In this document: positions 13,814 to 25,883 of the stretch, in pieces
Layout of the letters: each line of letters starts with the position of its first letter
Position numbering within the stretch: the first letter of the stretch is position 1
Source of the DNA: Collybiopsis luxurians FD-317 M1
Lineage: Eukaryota > Basidiomycota > Agaricomycetes > Agaricales > Omphalotaceae
Reading direction: 5' to 3'
DNA length: 64,000 bases
Assembly (NCBI GenBank): GCA_000827265.1
Contig: KN834797.1
Span: 124,001-188,000, forward strand
The notes under the pieces: generated by a model
Told to the model about the DNA's origin: nothing
The model's database searches: none
Seen by the model: the letters and a program-made list of their open reading frames with translations, nothing else
Translations under genes and position numbers: made by a program

Positions 13814-15456
13814 ATGACCTCTCAATACTCCCCTGTCGACGCGCCGAACGGTGACCAACAAGAACGTACTTCTCAGTCTCCTTCAGACGATGCTTCCAAT
13901 GGTTAGTTGATTTCCATTCATTATCTGTTCTTTTATCTCACTCTTCGTGTAGACGGCGACTCTAACCAAACCCTCACTTCACAAACACTCAACGCTGATG
14001 GAACTCCCAAGCGACCCATGAACGCGTTCATGATCTTTGCAAGACGTAGACGTCCCCAGGTCTCATCTGAAAACCAGTCCATGCGTACTGGCGAAATAAG
14101 TAAAATCCTCAGTAAAGAATGGAACTCGATGCCCCCAGTGAGTACAACGACGCCCCGATTCTCGGAAATCACTTGACTCACTCTCACTTCGATCAGTCCG
14201 AAAAGCAATTCTACCTCGATCGCGCAAAAGAACTGAAAGAAACCTTCAACAACAAGTACCCCGACTATGTCTACCGCCGTCGTCCCAATAACTCGCGTCG
14301 AAAGCGCAAAGACAACAACGGTGTTCATTCTGTAGACGGCTCTGGCCCTTCTCCTACCGATCCTCATTCTCACCCTCACCTTCCTGACCCCGGTATGCCT
14401 CGCCAGCCCTACGACGACCACATCCATCCCCATCACCGATCTTCCGGCGGTCTACCCGGGTACGGTGCCCCAGATCCCTACGCTCGCGAATCATCCTCTA
14501 GACAACATCCATATCTTCCCTCCGACAGAGGTCCCCCACCACCTATGAACCACAATGGCCCGCTCCCCTCCCCCCGCCTCCCAGGCCAATCCAACTCCAT
14601 CCCCGCTCTCCACTCCTACCTCTCCTCCCAAAACATCCCCTCCGGTGGACACATGTACCCCGGGCCCGGCGGTCCTGGTGGAGGCTCATCCTCATCACAT
14701 TCCCACTCTTCCTGGGACCATCCACGTCTAGATACCAAATTAGACGGTCACCCAGGCGGAGGCCATGGGAGATCGTCCTCCGCTGGGTCCGGATCAATGT
14801 GGCCTGGATCTGAACGTTCCTCGTCGAGAGGGTACCCCGGCCAATCTGGTTCACCTACAGGTTCCGTAGGACCTGGTGCGCCGAACGGTTCAGCACCGAA
14901 TGGACATGGACATGGGCATGGACACGGGCACCACGCAGGCTCAGGCGACAATTTCCCTTTTCCCTCTCTAAACTCACCTTCGTTCTTCCCTACGCCTTCG
15001 CAGATGTTCAACTCTTCCTCCAACTCGCCTACTTCGTCTACAGGCGGACCGGGTAACGGCCCTTCGTCTGCTTCTTCCACGTCTACCTCTGCAGGGGGTC
15101 CAGGGGGCGGAGGTGGAGGTGTAAGCGCGTTCGGTGCAGCTTCGAACCAACTCCCTCCTCCTCCTGGCGGTCTGTCTACCACCGGAAACACCTCCAACGC
15201 TCGCAGTAGCAGCGGCGGGTACGACGTTCACCGCTCATACGCTCCTTCACCTCCACCGCCCTCTCTCAACGGCGCCGCCTTTGCTCAGTCTGCGTCTAGA
15301 CATGGGCTCGGTGGAGGTTCGGGGATGCCGAGGAGCTTACCGCCTGTGCAGAGTATACCGGGGTATAACCAGCCGGGGTTGGGGAATGGACATGGTGGAC
15401 CACCTGGGCCTTCGCCTGTAGGTGAGATTGGGGATTTGTGGTCGAGGGGATCGTAA
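13814..15456 (+). CDS. HMG-box transcription factor
   Basis: Three exons: 13814-13901, 13953-14137 and 14197-15456, 1533 nt and 510 residues, all phases consistent. Residues 49-119 form a MATA/SOX-type HMG box. It begins KRPMNAFMIFARRRRP, continues MRTGEISKILSKEWNSM and ends NKYPDYVYRRRPNN, followed by a basic stretch SRRKRK that may serve as an NLS. This class binds DNA in the minor groove in a sequence-specific way. The rest is long, disordered and rich in Pro, Ser, Gly and His. It includes an alternating Gly-His run near 326-337 and Ser/Gly runs near residues 345-400. The intron inside the box falls between MPP and SEKQ. The start ATG leads directly into a short acidic N-terminus. Relatives include Rox1/Ste11-like regulators of fungi; which one is the orthologue cannot be told. 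The long 5' flank fits a developmentally regulated gene. Confidence 0.93.
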
Positions 15457-18400
15457 GTTTATTTAGATGGTTGTGATGTGGCGTGGGCGTGGGGTGGGGT
15501 GTAGAGTGTAGTTGGGGGTTGTGAAGTGAATTAAAGCTGTCGTGTTTATTATCTCGATTTCCTTGGTTCTGGTCTCCTTTTTGTCTCTCTACAACTCTCC
15601 TGTGTCTAATCTTATTTCTTTCTCTCGTCCTCTCTCTCTCTCTGCTGTTTTTCTATTTCTTTCCTACTGTGCTCGCTATCGTTGAATCCTCGCTTTGCCT
15701 CGTCTCGTCTGATCTGCTCTCTAAATCCATCCAACCCATTCGTCTTCTAGGAAGTGTAACATATATATCTATGCTTACGTGCATATACTTTACTCACTTG
15801 CTTGCTTTACTCGAACAAAAAATTCCATTTCTCAAATCCTCCTCGCGTGCGTCTGAATTTGGGAGTTGTGTACTCCCAAGTTTACATACTTATGTGTCGA
15901 TACAAAATTTTTTTTATTAACAAAGTATATACCTATCCGTAGAGTATATGTTGTATATGTACGTATATATAAATTCAAGAAATCAATACCATAGAGATTT
16001 CAAAATCCCGCTCGAGTAGATCGTTTTGCATTGAGGGTTAAAATATGGAATATGAAAAGCAGGTGGGCAGGCAGGTGGGCAATTCGGAACAAGGGTTTTA
16101 CGCGACGCTACTTGTTCCTCTACACGCGTACTTCGCGTCTGCGAGAGTACGTATTTTTTTATATAAACATTGTTCTTTGTTTTTTTTTTGGTTCCCTTTC
16201 TTTTTTTTTCGTTTCATGAGTTTAGGGCAGCAGACTTGCAGTCAGAGCGCTACGACTTATCACTACCGGTATGCACGGTGTAGGCACCATGTCCGATTAA
16301 TTTTAGGATAAAAAAATAAAGCAGGTATGTGGTTAAGCATTCGATTTCCCATCAAATCATCGTGCCTATTATCGTGATTCGTGATTGTGAAGAATGGAGG
16401 GAGATTAGTACCAGGGATTTTTTTTTAAAGAAGGAACACATCGCACAAAGGTGTAGAGTGTCGTCAGTGTCAGTGTAATCACCATAATTTATCATAATTT
16501 ATCATCCCTTCGTTCCCGACTTCCTTTCGAATGTCGGCTTGAATGGAGAGAAGGTCGGACGGATCGAGATGAGTGCGCGGAAATGAAAAAGGAAAGGAAG
16601 GGACTCGGAAGAGAAGGATCAAAATACCGCATATAATCAAAACAGGAGATGATTAATGAAATCGAATGGACGAGGTTCGTACGTACGTAGGTATGGCGGA
16701 GCTTCTGCTACGGTACTTACGATAGATATGACTGACTGCACGACCTCTAGGCCAAGAGAAAGATGTACATGTTGGGCGCTTGAGCCTTTTGACGCAATTA
16801 TCGTCGTAGCGGTCGCGTGCAGTGATAGGTTACGGCGATTGCACGATCAGTGGATCAGTTGCGGCGGTAAGTGGGGTTAAGTACAAAAACAAAGATAGAA
16901 GACTTGTTCGAGCTAGTAAACGCGTATGCAAACCAATCATGAGATAAGATCATAAAGCAGGGCGTAGGTGGGGGTACGCCTCTGTATTCACGAGCTACAA
17001 CTTCCATGACAATTACCATATCATAATATGTCCTAGGAAAGCTTCCCTGCAGTTGCTTTCACAGCTCGTCAATGCGCAGTGCGCAGCTGGAAGATCTTGA
17101 CCAGCCCCATGGGGGGCCGTACGACACATCAACACGAATGACTTGTTGAAAATCACCACCTGATTCTACCGAGACCTAGGCTCAAGCAGCGCTTCCAGCA
17201 CGATGTCTGAGTTAGGAAAGTTGAATCACCAGAGGGAGTCATCGAACGTGTGTATAGATAGGTACATGATACAACCAAGGATCATTCCGACCAGAGGGAA
17301 TATGTCAAAGAACCATTCAAGTCAATCAGCTTGACGCACATTGTTCAGTTTTTTTTTTTTTTCACAATTAGGAATTGAACGGCCGCTGATAAGTCAGTTG
17401 CTCCGAGAAGGATTTTGAAGGTATTTGGAAAAGGAACCATAGCATACGTAAGTTGTGAGGCAAAAGTTTCCTGTTCTCTGATGGTACATTGCCTGTAGCC
17501 TGCATCCGGGAGCACCCATCCGACGTTAAACTCTGTCATTCGAATGTTCTCCCGAATTTCAAAACGGAGACAACACTGGCGCTCCATACTATCGAGGTAC
17601 ACTTCTCGCAACAAACTTTAAACATATAAAGAATCCATACATTTGGACATTGATAGAGGGACAATGTGTACGACTATACACTGGTCATTGAAAATCCGCT
17701 GAATACACCCATACAGTCGTCTTTACAGAAACGAGGTGTGTACAAACATGTCATTTGAGCCGGTAAAATGGATGGATGCCTATGGATACCTGGTGATTGT
17801 TTGATTCTATGCACGTCACGTCAATAACCAAGAGCATTGACTGCCCTGACATTTTCCAGTGCTCGTCCGCGAAATTAGGATCGAATAGTCGATGAGTGAT
17901 GAAGCATAACAAGGCTCCACAGTCCCCATCCGCACAGGCTAGTAAGGGACTGTCATGCAATCTTGATGATAGCACAACGCAACGACGCATCATGATTCTA
18001 TATCTGAGGAGCGGAATGAATGGTGGAAAGATGTGAATGTTCGGGCCAATCAAAACCTTCGTCTGAGGTGTTTCCAGTGGCAACGCATGACCAAAGCGTC
18101 ATACTTTGTACGGAAATATTTGCCATCGTCTCCGTCGCGGTGCTGTGCTCCCCCGAGAAAAAAAAGCAAAATCTAGACTTTTTCCCAACGTTTTCTCGGA
18201 AGAGATTCCAAAACGTAAGTAGGAAGGCGAGAGTGCCCGAGACCCCAAGATGTGGATGTTGACATCCGCGTACTCGCTTACGGTTGTGCGAATATTGTAC
18301 AGAACAGATAGAGTTCAGAGAAATGGCAGCGCCTGTGATAGGTGGATCATAGAGTTAGTGACTATTAATTCCAAGGTTGACACATCATCATGGGGATGCG

Positions 18401-19580
18401 ACTCTGACAGAAGAAGAGGAGGCATGCGACCGAAGATATACATAGTCTCGTTGGCCTAGACCCTGTCATAAAACTCTGTAGAATATACTGTAAAAGAGGT
18501 CAGCAGTCAGGGCATAGAGGCACTAGAATCTAAATTCAGCAATTGTACTGCTCTCAATTTCCGATACTGAATAACGTATGAGTACAATATGAGTATGCTC
18601 TCTTGGCATTAGATATTTTTCTCAGGAATGAACGAGGATTTGCGGTTAAATGAATAGCAGAGCAATTTCCGCGAAACAAGATTCCTTACACGTTTTCTTC
18701 AGAAGTAGATGCAACGTGCACAAGAACTCGCGAAGAGAACCGTACACCTACTTGCGGAAGGAAGTCGCAGCGAAACTTCCTCTGTTCGGACGTGGTGAGA
18801 AAAGAGATAGTAACCAAATAGCATGACTGAGCCGCCGACCCATCTACGCATACTTACCTACCTAGCTTAGGCATTATTTTCGTGTTTCAGAGCAATATGT
18901 GATGCTTTGACCTCGCGGCAAAAGGCGAACCTATCAGAGACAGGGAAATGGCGCAACGGCGCTCAATTTGACCCTGGGACTTTGTCCAAATCCAGATGCA
19001 GTGGAGGAGAACAGTAGATTCCCGAGAAAGGGGTCGTTAGCTGTCGTTAGTTCGCCATGTCGCGCTAGTGGGCCGGAACCGTGCAATTCGGGGGCTGCCC
19101 TGCCACATGTCGTTAAGTTGAATGTTTAATACAGCACCTACTTAGACACCTGAGCTTGCAAACCCAAAAGGTCATATCCTCCCCGCTTAGAAAGATCGAG
19201 AACAGATATTCTCATGCTTTGTAAAACTATGGTCTAACATGGCTGCTTGACAGCAGAAAGGAATGATTGCATCTGCCAAGTCACCCCTAAGCAATCCCCG
19301 AACTTCTTTCCATGAGGCTGGATACCTTTCGAAGTTTCTTGCTTTCCGAAAAATGAAATTGTAGGAATGGTAAAACGTTTCCGAAAGTCTGAGAAACGGG
19401 GCGCTTACAGCTTTAGAACATGACCATGATGCAAGGGCGTTCCGAGTAGCCCGACGATGAGCTAGGCTTTGGCTTTGCCGGGATTTGCTGTTAAACGCAG
19501 TTCCTCAGGGTCAAATAGCAGTCCAGATTGAGGAAAGCCAACGCTAGCTAAGACAAGATGGTAGAAACATCACTTCCCGG
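15457..19580. other. Intergenic, no supported gene
   Basis: The first few hundred bases are the 3' flank of the HMG-box gene and include CT-rich stretches (about 15560-15680) and poly-T runs near 16170-16210. Beyond that I see only short frames without domain resemblance or splice partners. The stretch at 19300-19580 is the 3' flank of the kinase gene. Confidence 0.5.
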
Positions 19581-21706
19581 TTAAATTGATACAATTTTCT
19601 CCAAGATCTTGTACACTTCGTTAGCCGTAGGACGATCTGCAACCTCCGTCATCCAGCATTGAGTGACCAGTTCCCATATTGGATCTGTACACCACAAACT
19701 TTGCGGCCGAGAGGGCCGCTCACCAGCCATCAAGCTGTAGATTACTGCAGCCTCGGTTTTACGATCATAAAACGGTATCTTGAGGGTTAAAATCTAGTCG
19801 AAAGCTCTTCATGAGGCCGGCATGTAATTAGTACACAAGCGTACCTCCACAACCGTGCAACCAAAAGCATATATATCTCTCGAGCTGTGATTTGAAACCG
19901 ATTCAATGGGGGTGCGATTGATGACTAACTCTGGTGCCATCCAGCGTATCGCACCTCTCATTGTACTGGTTGTGGTATTCCAAGACTGGGAATCTGTAGA
20001 AACTAGAGATAGACCGAAATCTGCGAGACAACAACGTCGATCCTGTGCGACCAAGATATTCGCCTAGAACAATTAGTTCAGTAAGGGAAAGACGGACGAT
20101 GTAAAAGTTCCTTACCCCTCGAATGTCTCCATGCATAATGGATGGTTCTTTGGAATGCAGATAGGCTAGACCCGATGCAATGTCTAAAAGCTGGATCGAA
20201 GTAAGCACATGATATTGAAAATCACTGGTAGGTAACGGACTGCAGTGTGCCGATTATGGGCAGGGTTTTGTCTCAAGTAGGTGATAATATCGCGGTTCAC
20301 CATCCAAGGAGAGATGAGGCAAAAGGATGGGAAGAATAACTCCAAATTCACGCCGAGCAGAGGGAGTATGTTTGGATGTTGGAGCTGCCGCCATAGGAGG
20401 GCTTCGTTGCAGAATTGCTGAGTAGCATATTAAACGTGTGGGCTACATAGAATAGAGCGTCTCGCGTTACTTGTTTACTGACCTGATGAATCTTCTTGCG
20501 GATATCCTCATCTGGCTCAATAACAAGTCTAAGGACTTTAATGCATACTAGTTGGTCTCCAACTCGTCCCTGCCATATATCCTTACAGTGGAAAGGTGTC
20601 AATGAGCTGGCCCAGAACAAATTTCGCGCCATACTCACCGCGAATCCTCCCCCTCCAACAGGATTGTGACCGTTCCGGATAACTTCTCGGACAATTAAAG
20701 AAGATGGTAGGATATGATATTTATTGGACAAGTGACGAAGAGCTTGCAAGCACCTTTTGCTATATCTGCCTTGATCGACGTTCACTTCATCAGTGGTATA
20801 AATTGGGTGTCGGAATCGAGGTTTATCCAACTCCTAACAAACCCAAGAGTGTTAAGATTTGATGAATAATTAATCCCCATCTTACCGACTGAAAAAAATC
20901 TATCAGTCTCTGCACCGATGCTACGTCACAGCTGTGGTACGATTTGAGATGTTGCACCCAATTCCTCTTCCCGCTGTTGTCCCCGTCTTGGGTGGTATAA
21001 TCTTGGACCAGTAAGATTCTTAAATTTGCATAGTCTTTATCGATACCTGAGAGGGATAGGTATACTTAGGCGTTCGGAAATGATATGACGAACCTTCAGA
21101 AGTAGAAATAAGCTCTGATTTTCGGGACCATGGCATTTCGACAAATTTCTGAAGTCCGGCGATACTTGTCAAATCTGTGGAACGCAGCAGGCCGCGGATC
21201 CCTCCATGCAATTGAACCAACGAATTGGTATCTTCCGCGCTCGGAATGGGCTTGGATTGCTGCTCGCCGCAGATAAGTTGCGATGGTTCGGTGAAACTTT
21301 CTGGGCATTTCGAACCTTCAGAATTGGCCATTGCGCTTGATTTAACAGTCCCGATAGAAGTTTTACTGAGAGCTGAAAAGGAGTGCTCGAATGGGTTATG
21401 CTCGAGAAAATGATGCGACGCTCCTTGTTCCGCCAAAACGGGGTCGAACTTCGGTAGCAGTTGGGGACTGGGACAAGATATAACGCCAGTATTCTCCTTG
21501 CCCTGGAGTGCGGAGGGAAGATCCAAATGGAGCATAGCAGATCGGCGTCTACGAGGATGGGAGAGGGAAATATTTGTCGTCTTCATGGACTCGGAGAATG
21601 CTAGTTCGAATGGGTTCCGCTCGATATCAAAATTGGAACGCCTCGGACGTTTGTGTGGAGGAGTAGGCAAAGTGGAGTTCGGAGATGGAATGCGCTTCAA
21701 AGACAT
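19581..21706 (-). CDS. TKL-like protein kinase with an N-terminal NPFE-repeat region
   Basis: Eight exons on the minus strand: 21706-21094, 21046-20886, 20833-20639, 20581-20483, 20417-20241, 20190-20116, 20063-19845 and 19793-19581. They total 1752 nt and 583 residues with all phases matching. The kinase domain (about 311-583) is complete: glycine loop GGGGFADIWQG, Lys 338 in VCIK, HGDIRGAN with Asp 437, DFG at 455-457, and RWMAPE at 480-485. HGD in place of HRD and the motif RGAN are usual in the large Agaricomycete TKL expansion. The first exon encodes a basic patch HKRPRR and two related motifs, ERNPFELAF (31-34 core) and EHNPFEHSF (104-107 core). The NPFE.SF motif recalls the Osm region of fungal ATF/CREB proteins, but no bZIP is present. 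The 47-nt first intron joins the two parts in frame. The first ATG of the open frame was chosen. Substrate and pathway are unknown. The 5' two thirds are duplicated at 24.2-27.1 kb. Confidence 0.85.
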
Positions 21707-22605
21707 GTCGATCTCTTGCGAGAATCTAGCACTGTAAGATGACTGGTACAATAGCAATGTAGAAGCACGTATAGAATCAACTTGGAACCGGCCTTCTGGG
21801 TAGTGGTGGTCAAAGAGACCTGGTACCACAGCTGCCCTAGCTATAACTACACATGAAGAAGAAAAGGTAAGGAAAAGGTGTAGGATTGAGCTTCACGTAA
21901 AGTGGACTCCAATGACGTCTGGCTCACGCATCGAGCGCCGAGACTCGGCTCGCAAATGTTTAGATAATAGACAGGTCTTGAAGCGGGAGGGTGAACGTCC
22001 AGCGGCAAAGCAGTACAGTGGGCGCAGAAAAAGATGTCACTATCCTTATATGGTAACCCCCAAATTCTGAAGGTTTTGCTTCGTTTTTTTTCGCTTGTCC
22101 AATATCACTCTTATGGTTTGTCCATTGTACAAATTTCAGCAGTAGTTATAATGCATCTACGGCCTACGGGAGTCAGTTTATGGTCGAAGTACGAGGCTGG
22201 AGCGCTGTTGGAGCGCAGGTGGGAACGGCTCTTCCATATTTGGAAGTGACATCTTTTCTTAGATCGCTGCAGCGCTGGAATGCTTTTAAAAATGAGTGCA
22301 TATGTCCAGTGGTATTCTAGTACTTTCCAAACGCCTTCCCCTGATAAGTAGCTTCTGGAGTCCTGCATAAACATTCTCCAGAATATCTTTACCAAATCAT
22401 CACGGCCTTTGGTTGGGCTCCTCGGTAAATGATCAAGATCAGCAGAACAAAAAGAAAATTTGATTCAAAAAAGTGATTCCGATGATGCTATCCAGTCCTA
22501 GGTACGAAGGAATTACGTACAACATGAGGAAATGTGGCTGCCATTCACGCATTCTAAGGTGCTCAGGCACTTCCTCCCCGGTCGCTGCACGCACTTCCAG
22601 GCGTT
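21707..22605. other. Kinase upstream flank, duplicated
   Basis: Region between the kinase start and the DUF6534 exon fragment, also present at 25884-26783. A minus-strand frame (about 22395-22111) containing FWRMFMQDSRSYLSGEG is present in both copies. It differs by indels that change its downstream part, so I do not call it a gene. Confidence 0.45.
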
Positions 22606-22870
22606 CTAATCGAGATTGACGTTCGTATGTTCGGTCACTTCGTCACCAACGTCTATCTCTGTTGTGATGTATGGCCTGGCAAAAGTCACCTCCCCACCAT
22701 CTGCCTCCCCACCATCTGCCTCGGAGCGCGAGCTTCTATTGCAAGATTCGCAAGGGCTCAATTTTAAGCTCGCGACAGCAGAGCTTTCGTCTAACCCAAA
22801 GGCCAGAGTTTTGCGTCCGTTGAGATTTGCGAGGATTACGTTGGAGTAGAGGTTGCACAAAAGGAAAGCA
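22606..22870 (-). pseudogene. Orphan last exon of a DUF6534 membrane protein gene
   Basis: Near copy of the final exon of the complete gene at 26784-28257. It includes the acceptor, the family motif CNLYSNVILANLNGRKTLA and the acidic tail ending TEHTNV(N/D)LD. None of the other nine exons is nearby: the duplicated DNA ends about 20 bp beyond the acceptor. Relative to the intact gene it has a 15-bp tandem duplication adding a second DGGEA-like unit. It was carried along by the 2.8 kb duplication and cannot make a full protein. Confidence 0.85.
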
Positions 22871-22889
22871 CTAAAATGTGTGGGGGTTC

Positions 22890-23014
22890 AAGACCAAAAT
22901 TTGCGAGACAAGAACGTCGGTCCTGTGTGACCAAGATATTCGCCTAGAATAATTACTTCAGTGAGGGAAAGATGGACGATGTAAAATTTCCTTACCTCTC
23001 GGATGTCTCTATGT
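22890..23014 (-). pseudogene. Scrap of a third kinase copy
   Basis: Minus-strand sequence matching the exon/intron/exon stretch at about 20020-20137 of the intact kinase. It covers the catalytic loop, here HRDIRE instead of HGDIRG, the intron, and ANILVTQDRRSCLANFG in place of the ADFG segment. It differs from both other copies at several positions, so it is not a piece of either one. It abuts the duplicated membrane-protein unit that starts near 23015. Confidence 0.75.
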
Positions 23015-24170
23015 ATCAAGAAATTGAATAAACTAACAGAAATAGAATCAGATCACGTGAGCGCTTAAGTTCTCGGTATCTGTTCGACAGCACAGCATCT
23101 CATCTCCTCCAACCACGACCTTCATGCAACAGTCCAATCTTACATCTGCCCTTCGGCACTACACTGTAGCACATTCGTTGATCATCAGCACCTTCTGTCT
23201 TTTCTCCGACTCCCCTTTCACCTTTCATACCATCGATGGACTGACAGAATTGAAATTCCTAGTTGGAGGAATGACATTCTGGTCTACCGTCATTTCATTC
23301 TCCTTCCTTTCCCTTTCCTGCTTTATCTCGCTCTCTTTCCTTGTACTGCGCTGGACCATCGATCTTGTTATGTACTTCCGGCCCCATCTGAAAGCAATCA
23401 CCATCAATCGGGCTGCGGAAAGGAAGGCTAGGAGGGAGGCTGAGGACAAGGACATGCCGTCCAAACGTGCTGTGTGGAGTAGCGTCTTTTTCTATATCTC
23501 TGTCGGCATCACCCTCTTTCTCGGCGATCTCATCCTTCACCATCCCAAAGGTTCCACGACATTCGAGGACGGATTTCTCTTCCGTATCCTGTATCTTTGC
23601 GACAAAGCCTGTATCATCGTTTATGTGCAGGTTCTACTTCTTGCATTCAATATCTTGCTTGCTATCATCCTCTTCTTTGGACAAGCCCTTGTCTATCACC
23701 GCCGCCAGCAGCGTGCCCCTTCTGCCGATCCCCTTCTGCCTGGCAAGGAAAGTTATTCTGTGCCCGGGGAGACGATCGTAGTCCAGCCGAGGCAGAATTT
23801 TGCACAGGTTCTAGAGGAGAGCCTTACTGACCTTTCAGATGGTATGGATGCGATGTACGAGAAGGTGGTGATGTTTGTTGCACTCCCCGATGCTACAACG
23901 AGGCAGGACAAGGAGTCTTTAATCAAAGCATAGCATTTACGGTCAGTCCATACTTAACATTACTGTCGTATAGCTACATGCTTACGATTGCATGAATCTT
24001 GACAGCTCCTTCCTGGTCTCTCTTGGGCGCCGTTGGGGTGGGATGTAGATTCGGTCTTAGTATCAACTTTTAAGAACACTGTTTTGGTCGATTCAGGCGT
24101 AATCTATATGTTTGTGAGCATTTTGCTACGGTTTAAAGAAGGGTAGAAGTACATGGAGTTCCTCGGTTCG
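23015..24170. repeat. Inverted duplication, copy 1 (membrane protein unit)
   Basis: About 1.16 kb that recurs in inverted orientation at 41957-43126. It includes the coding sequence at 23124-23933 plus about 110 bp of 5' flank and 240 bp of 3' flank. Outside these limits the two loci do not match. Confidence 0.85.
23124..23933 (+). CDS. Multi-pass membrane protein of unknown function, copy 1
   Basis: Single exon of 269 residues starting MQQSNLTSALRHY. Hydrophobic spans lie near residues 14-26, 45-88 (probably two helices), 115-140 and 155-192. A basic segment RAAERKARREAEDKDMPSK lies in the middle, and the C-terminus is hydrophilic with NFAQVLEESLTDLSDGMDAM. About 80 percent of residues match its inverted paralogue at 42211-43023, which differs by one residue in length. 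I do not recognise the family. Persistence of two open copies suggests both were functional. Placement between two kinase copies is probably accidental, through duplication. Confidence 0.75.
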   Translation: MQQSNLTSALRHYTVAHSLIISTFCLFSDSPFTFHTIDGLTELKFLVGGMTFWSTVISFSFLSLSCFISLSFLVLRWTIDLVMYFRPHLKAITINRAAERKARREAEDKDMPSKRAVWSSVFFYISVGITLFLGDLILHHPKGSTTFEDGFLFRILYLCDKACIIVYVQVLLLAFNILLAIILFFGQALVYHRRQQRAPSADPLLPGKESYSVPGETIVVQPRQNFAQVLEESLTDLSDGMDAMYEKVVMFVALPDATTRQDKESLIKA

Positions 24171-24242
24171 TTAGATTAGAATATTTATGAGGAAAGTCAG
24201 CATTGAGGGTTATTGGGACTCCGCAGGCTGACTATCTGCTTA

Positions 24243-25883
24243 TTAGTTCAGTAAGGGAAAGACGGACGATGTAAAAGTTCCTTACCCCTCGAATGTCTCC
24301 AAGCACAATGGATAGTTCTTTGGAGTGCAGATAGGCTAGACCCGATGCAATCTCAAAAAGCTGGATCGAAGTAAGCACATGATATTGAAAATCACTGGTA
24401 GGTAACGGACTGCAGTGTGCCGATTGCGGGCAGGGTTTTGTCTCAACTTTCAAGTAGGTGATAATATCGTGGTTCACCATCCAAGGAGAAATGAGGCAAA
24501 AGGATGGGAAGAATAACTCCAAATTCACGCCGTGCAGAGGGAGTATGTTTGGATGTTGGACCTGCCGCCATAGGAGGGCTTCGTTGCAGAATTGCTGAGT
24601 AGCATATTAAACGTGTGGGCTACATAGAATAGAGCGTCTCGCGTTACTTGTTTACTGACCTGACGAGTCTTCTTGCGGATATCCTCATCTGGCTCAATAA
24701 CAAGTCTAAGGACTTTAATGCATACTAGTTGGTCTCCAACTCGTCCCTGCCACATATCCTTACAGTGGAAAGGTGTCAATGAGGTGGCCCAGAACAAATT
24801 TCGCGCCATACTCACCGCGAATCCTCCCCCTCCAACAGGATTGTGACCGTTCCGGATAACTTCTCGGACAATTAAAGAAGATGGTAGGATATGATATTTA
24901 TTGGACAAGTGACGAAGAACTTGCAAGCACCTTTTGCTATATCTGCCTTGATCGACGTTCACTTCATCAGTGGTATAAATTGGGTATCGGAATCGAGGTT
25001 TATCCAACTCCTAACAAACCCAAGAGTGTTAAGATTTGATGAATAATTAATCCCCACCTTACCGATTGAAAAAAATCTAACAGTCTCTGCACCGATGCTA
25101 CGTCACAGCTGTGGTACGATTTGAGATGTTGCACCCAATTCCTCTTCCTGCTGTTGTCCCCGTCTTGGGTGGTATAATCTTGGACCAGCAAAAAAATTAA
25201 ATTTGCATAGTCTTTATCGATACCTGAGAGGGATAGGTATACTTAGGCGTTCGGAAATGATATGACGAACCTTCGGAAGTAGAAATAGGCTCTGATTTTC
25301 TGGGCCATGGCATTTTGACAAATTTCTAAAGTCCGGAGATACTTGTCAAATCTGTGGAACGCAGCAGGCCGCGGATCCCTCCATGCAATTGAACCAACGA
25401 ATTGGTATCTTCCGCGCTCGGAATGGGTTTGGGTTGCTGCTCGCCGCAGGTAAGTTGCGATGGCTCGGTGAAACTTTCTGGGCATTTCGAACCCTCAGAA
25501 TTGGCCACTGTACTTGATTTAACAGTCCCGATAGAAGTTTTACTGAGAGCTGAAAAGGAGTGCTCGAATGGGTTGTGCTCGAGAAGATGATGCGACGCTC
25601 CTTGTTCCCCCGAAACGGGGTCGAACTTCGGTAGCAGTTGGGGACTTGGACAAGATATAACGCCAGTATTCTCCTTGCCTTGGAGTGCCGAGGGAAGATC
25701 CAAATGGAGCATAGCAGATCGGCGTCTACGAGGAAGAGAGAGGGAAATATTTGTCGTCTTCATGGACTCGGAGAATGTTAGTTCGAATAGGTTTCGCTCG
25801 ATATCAAAATTGGAACGCCTCGGACGTTTGTGTGGAGGAGTGGGCAAAGTGGAGTTCGGAGATGGAATGCGCTTCAAAGACAT
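24243..25883 (-). pseudogene. Truncated kinase gene, copy B
   Basis: Closely similar to the kinase at 19581-21706, with start ATG at 25883, and clearly broken in three ways. A CAG codon of copy A is TAG at 25326-25328, right after DLTSISGL. A 7-bp insertion near 24446-24452, after ITYLK, shifts the frame in the exon before the catalytic loop. Everything after HGDIRG (DFG, APE and the whole C-lobe) is missing at 24243. Upstream exons keep their splice sites. The glycine loop and the HPNILPLLG segment remain readable, so decay is recent. Confidence 0.88.

Larger units (their letters stand above)
20072..22888. repeat. Segmental duplication, copy A (2.8 kb)
   Basis: Direct copy of 24243-27051, with high identity throughout by eye. 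It spans most of the kinase gene, its upstream flank and a DUF6534 last exon. The left end lies inside a kinase intron (the one between HGDIRG and ANILV). The right end lies just past the acceptor of the DUF6534 exon. Copy A keeps the kinase open. Confidence 0.9.

Noticed and set aside
14543..15231. Minus-strand frames across the HMG-box gene
   Set aside because: Shadows of the GC-rich low-complexity coding region on the plus strand.
21707..21829. N-terminal extension of the kinase frame upstream of 21706
   Set aside because: The open frame extends to 21829 but without an ATG; it begins at GTG, so the first ATG at 21706 was taken as the start.
22111..22395. Minus-strand frame conserved between the two 2.8 kb copies as a gene
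   Set aside because: Conservation is explained by recent duplication; indels change the frame between copies and no family is recognisable.
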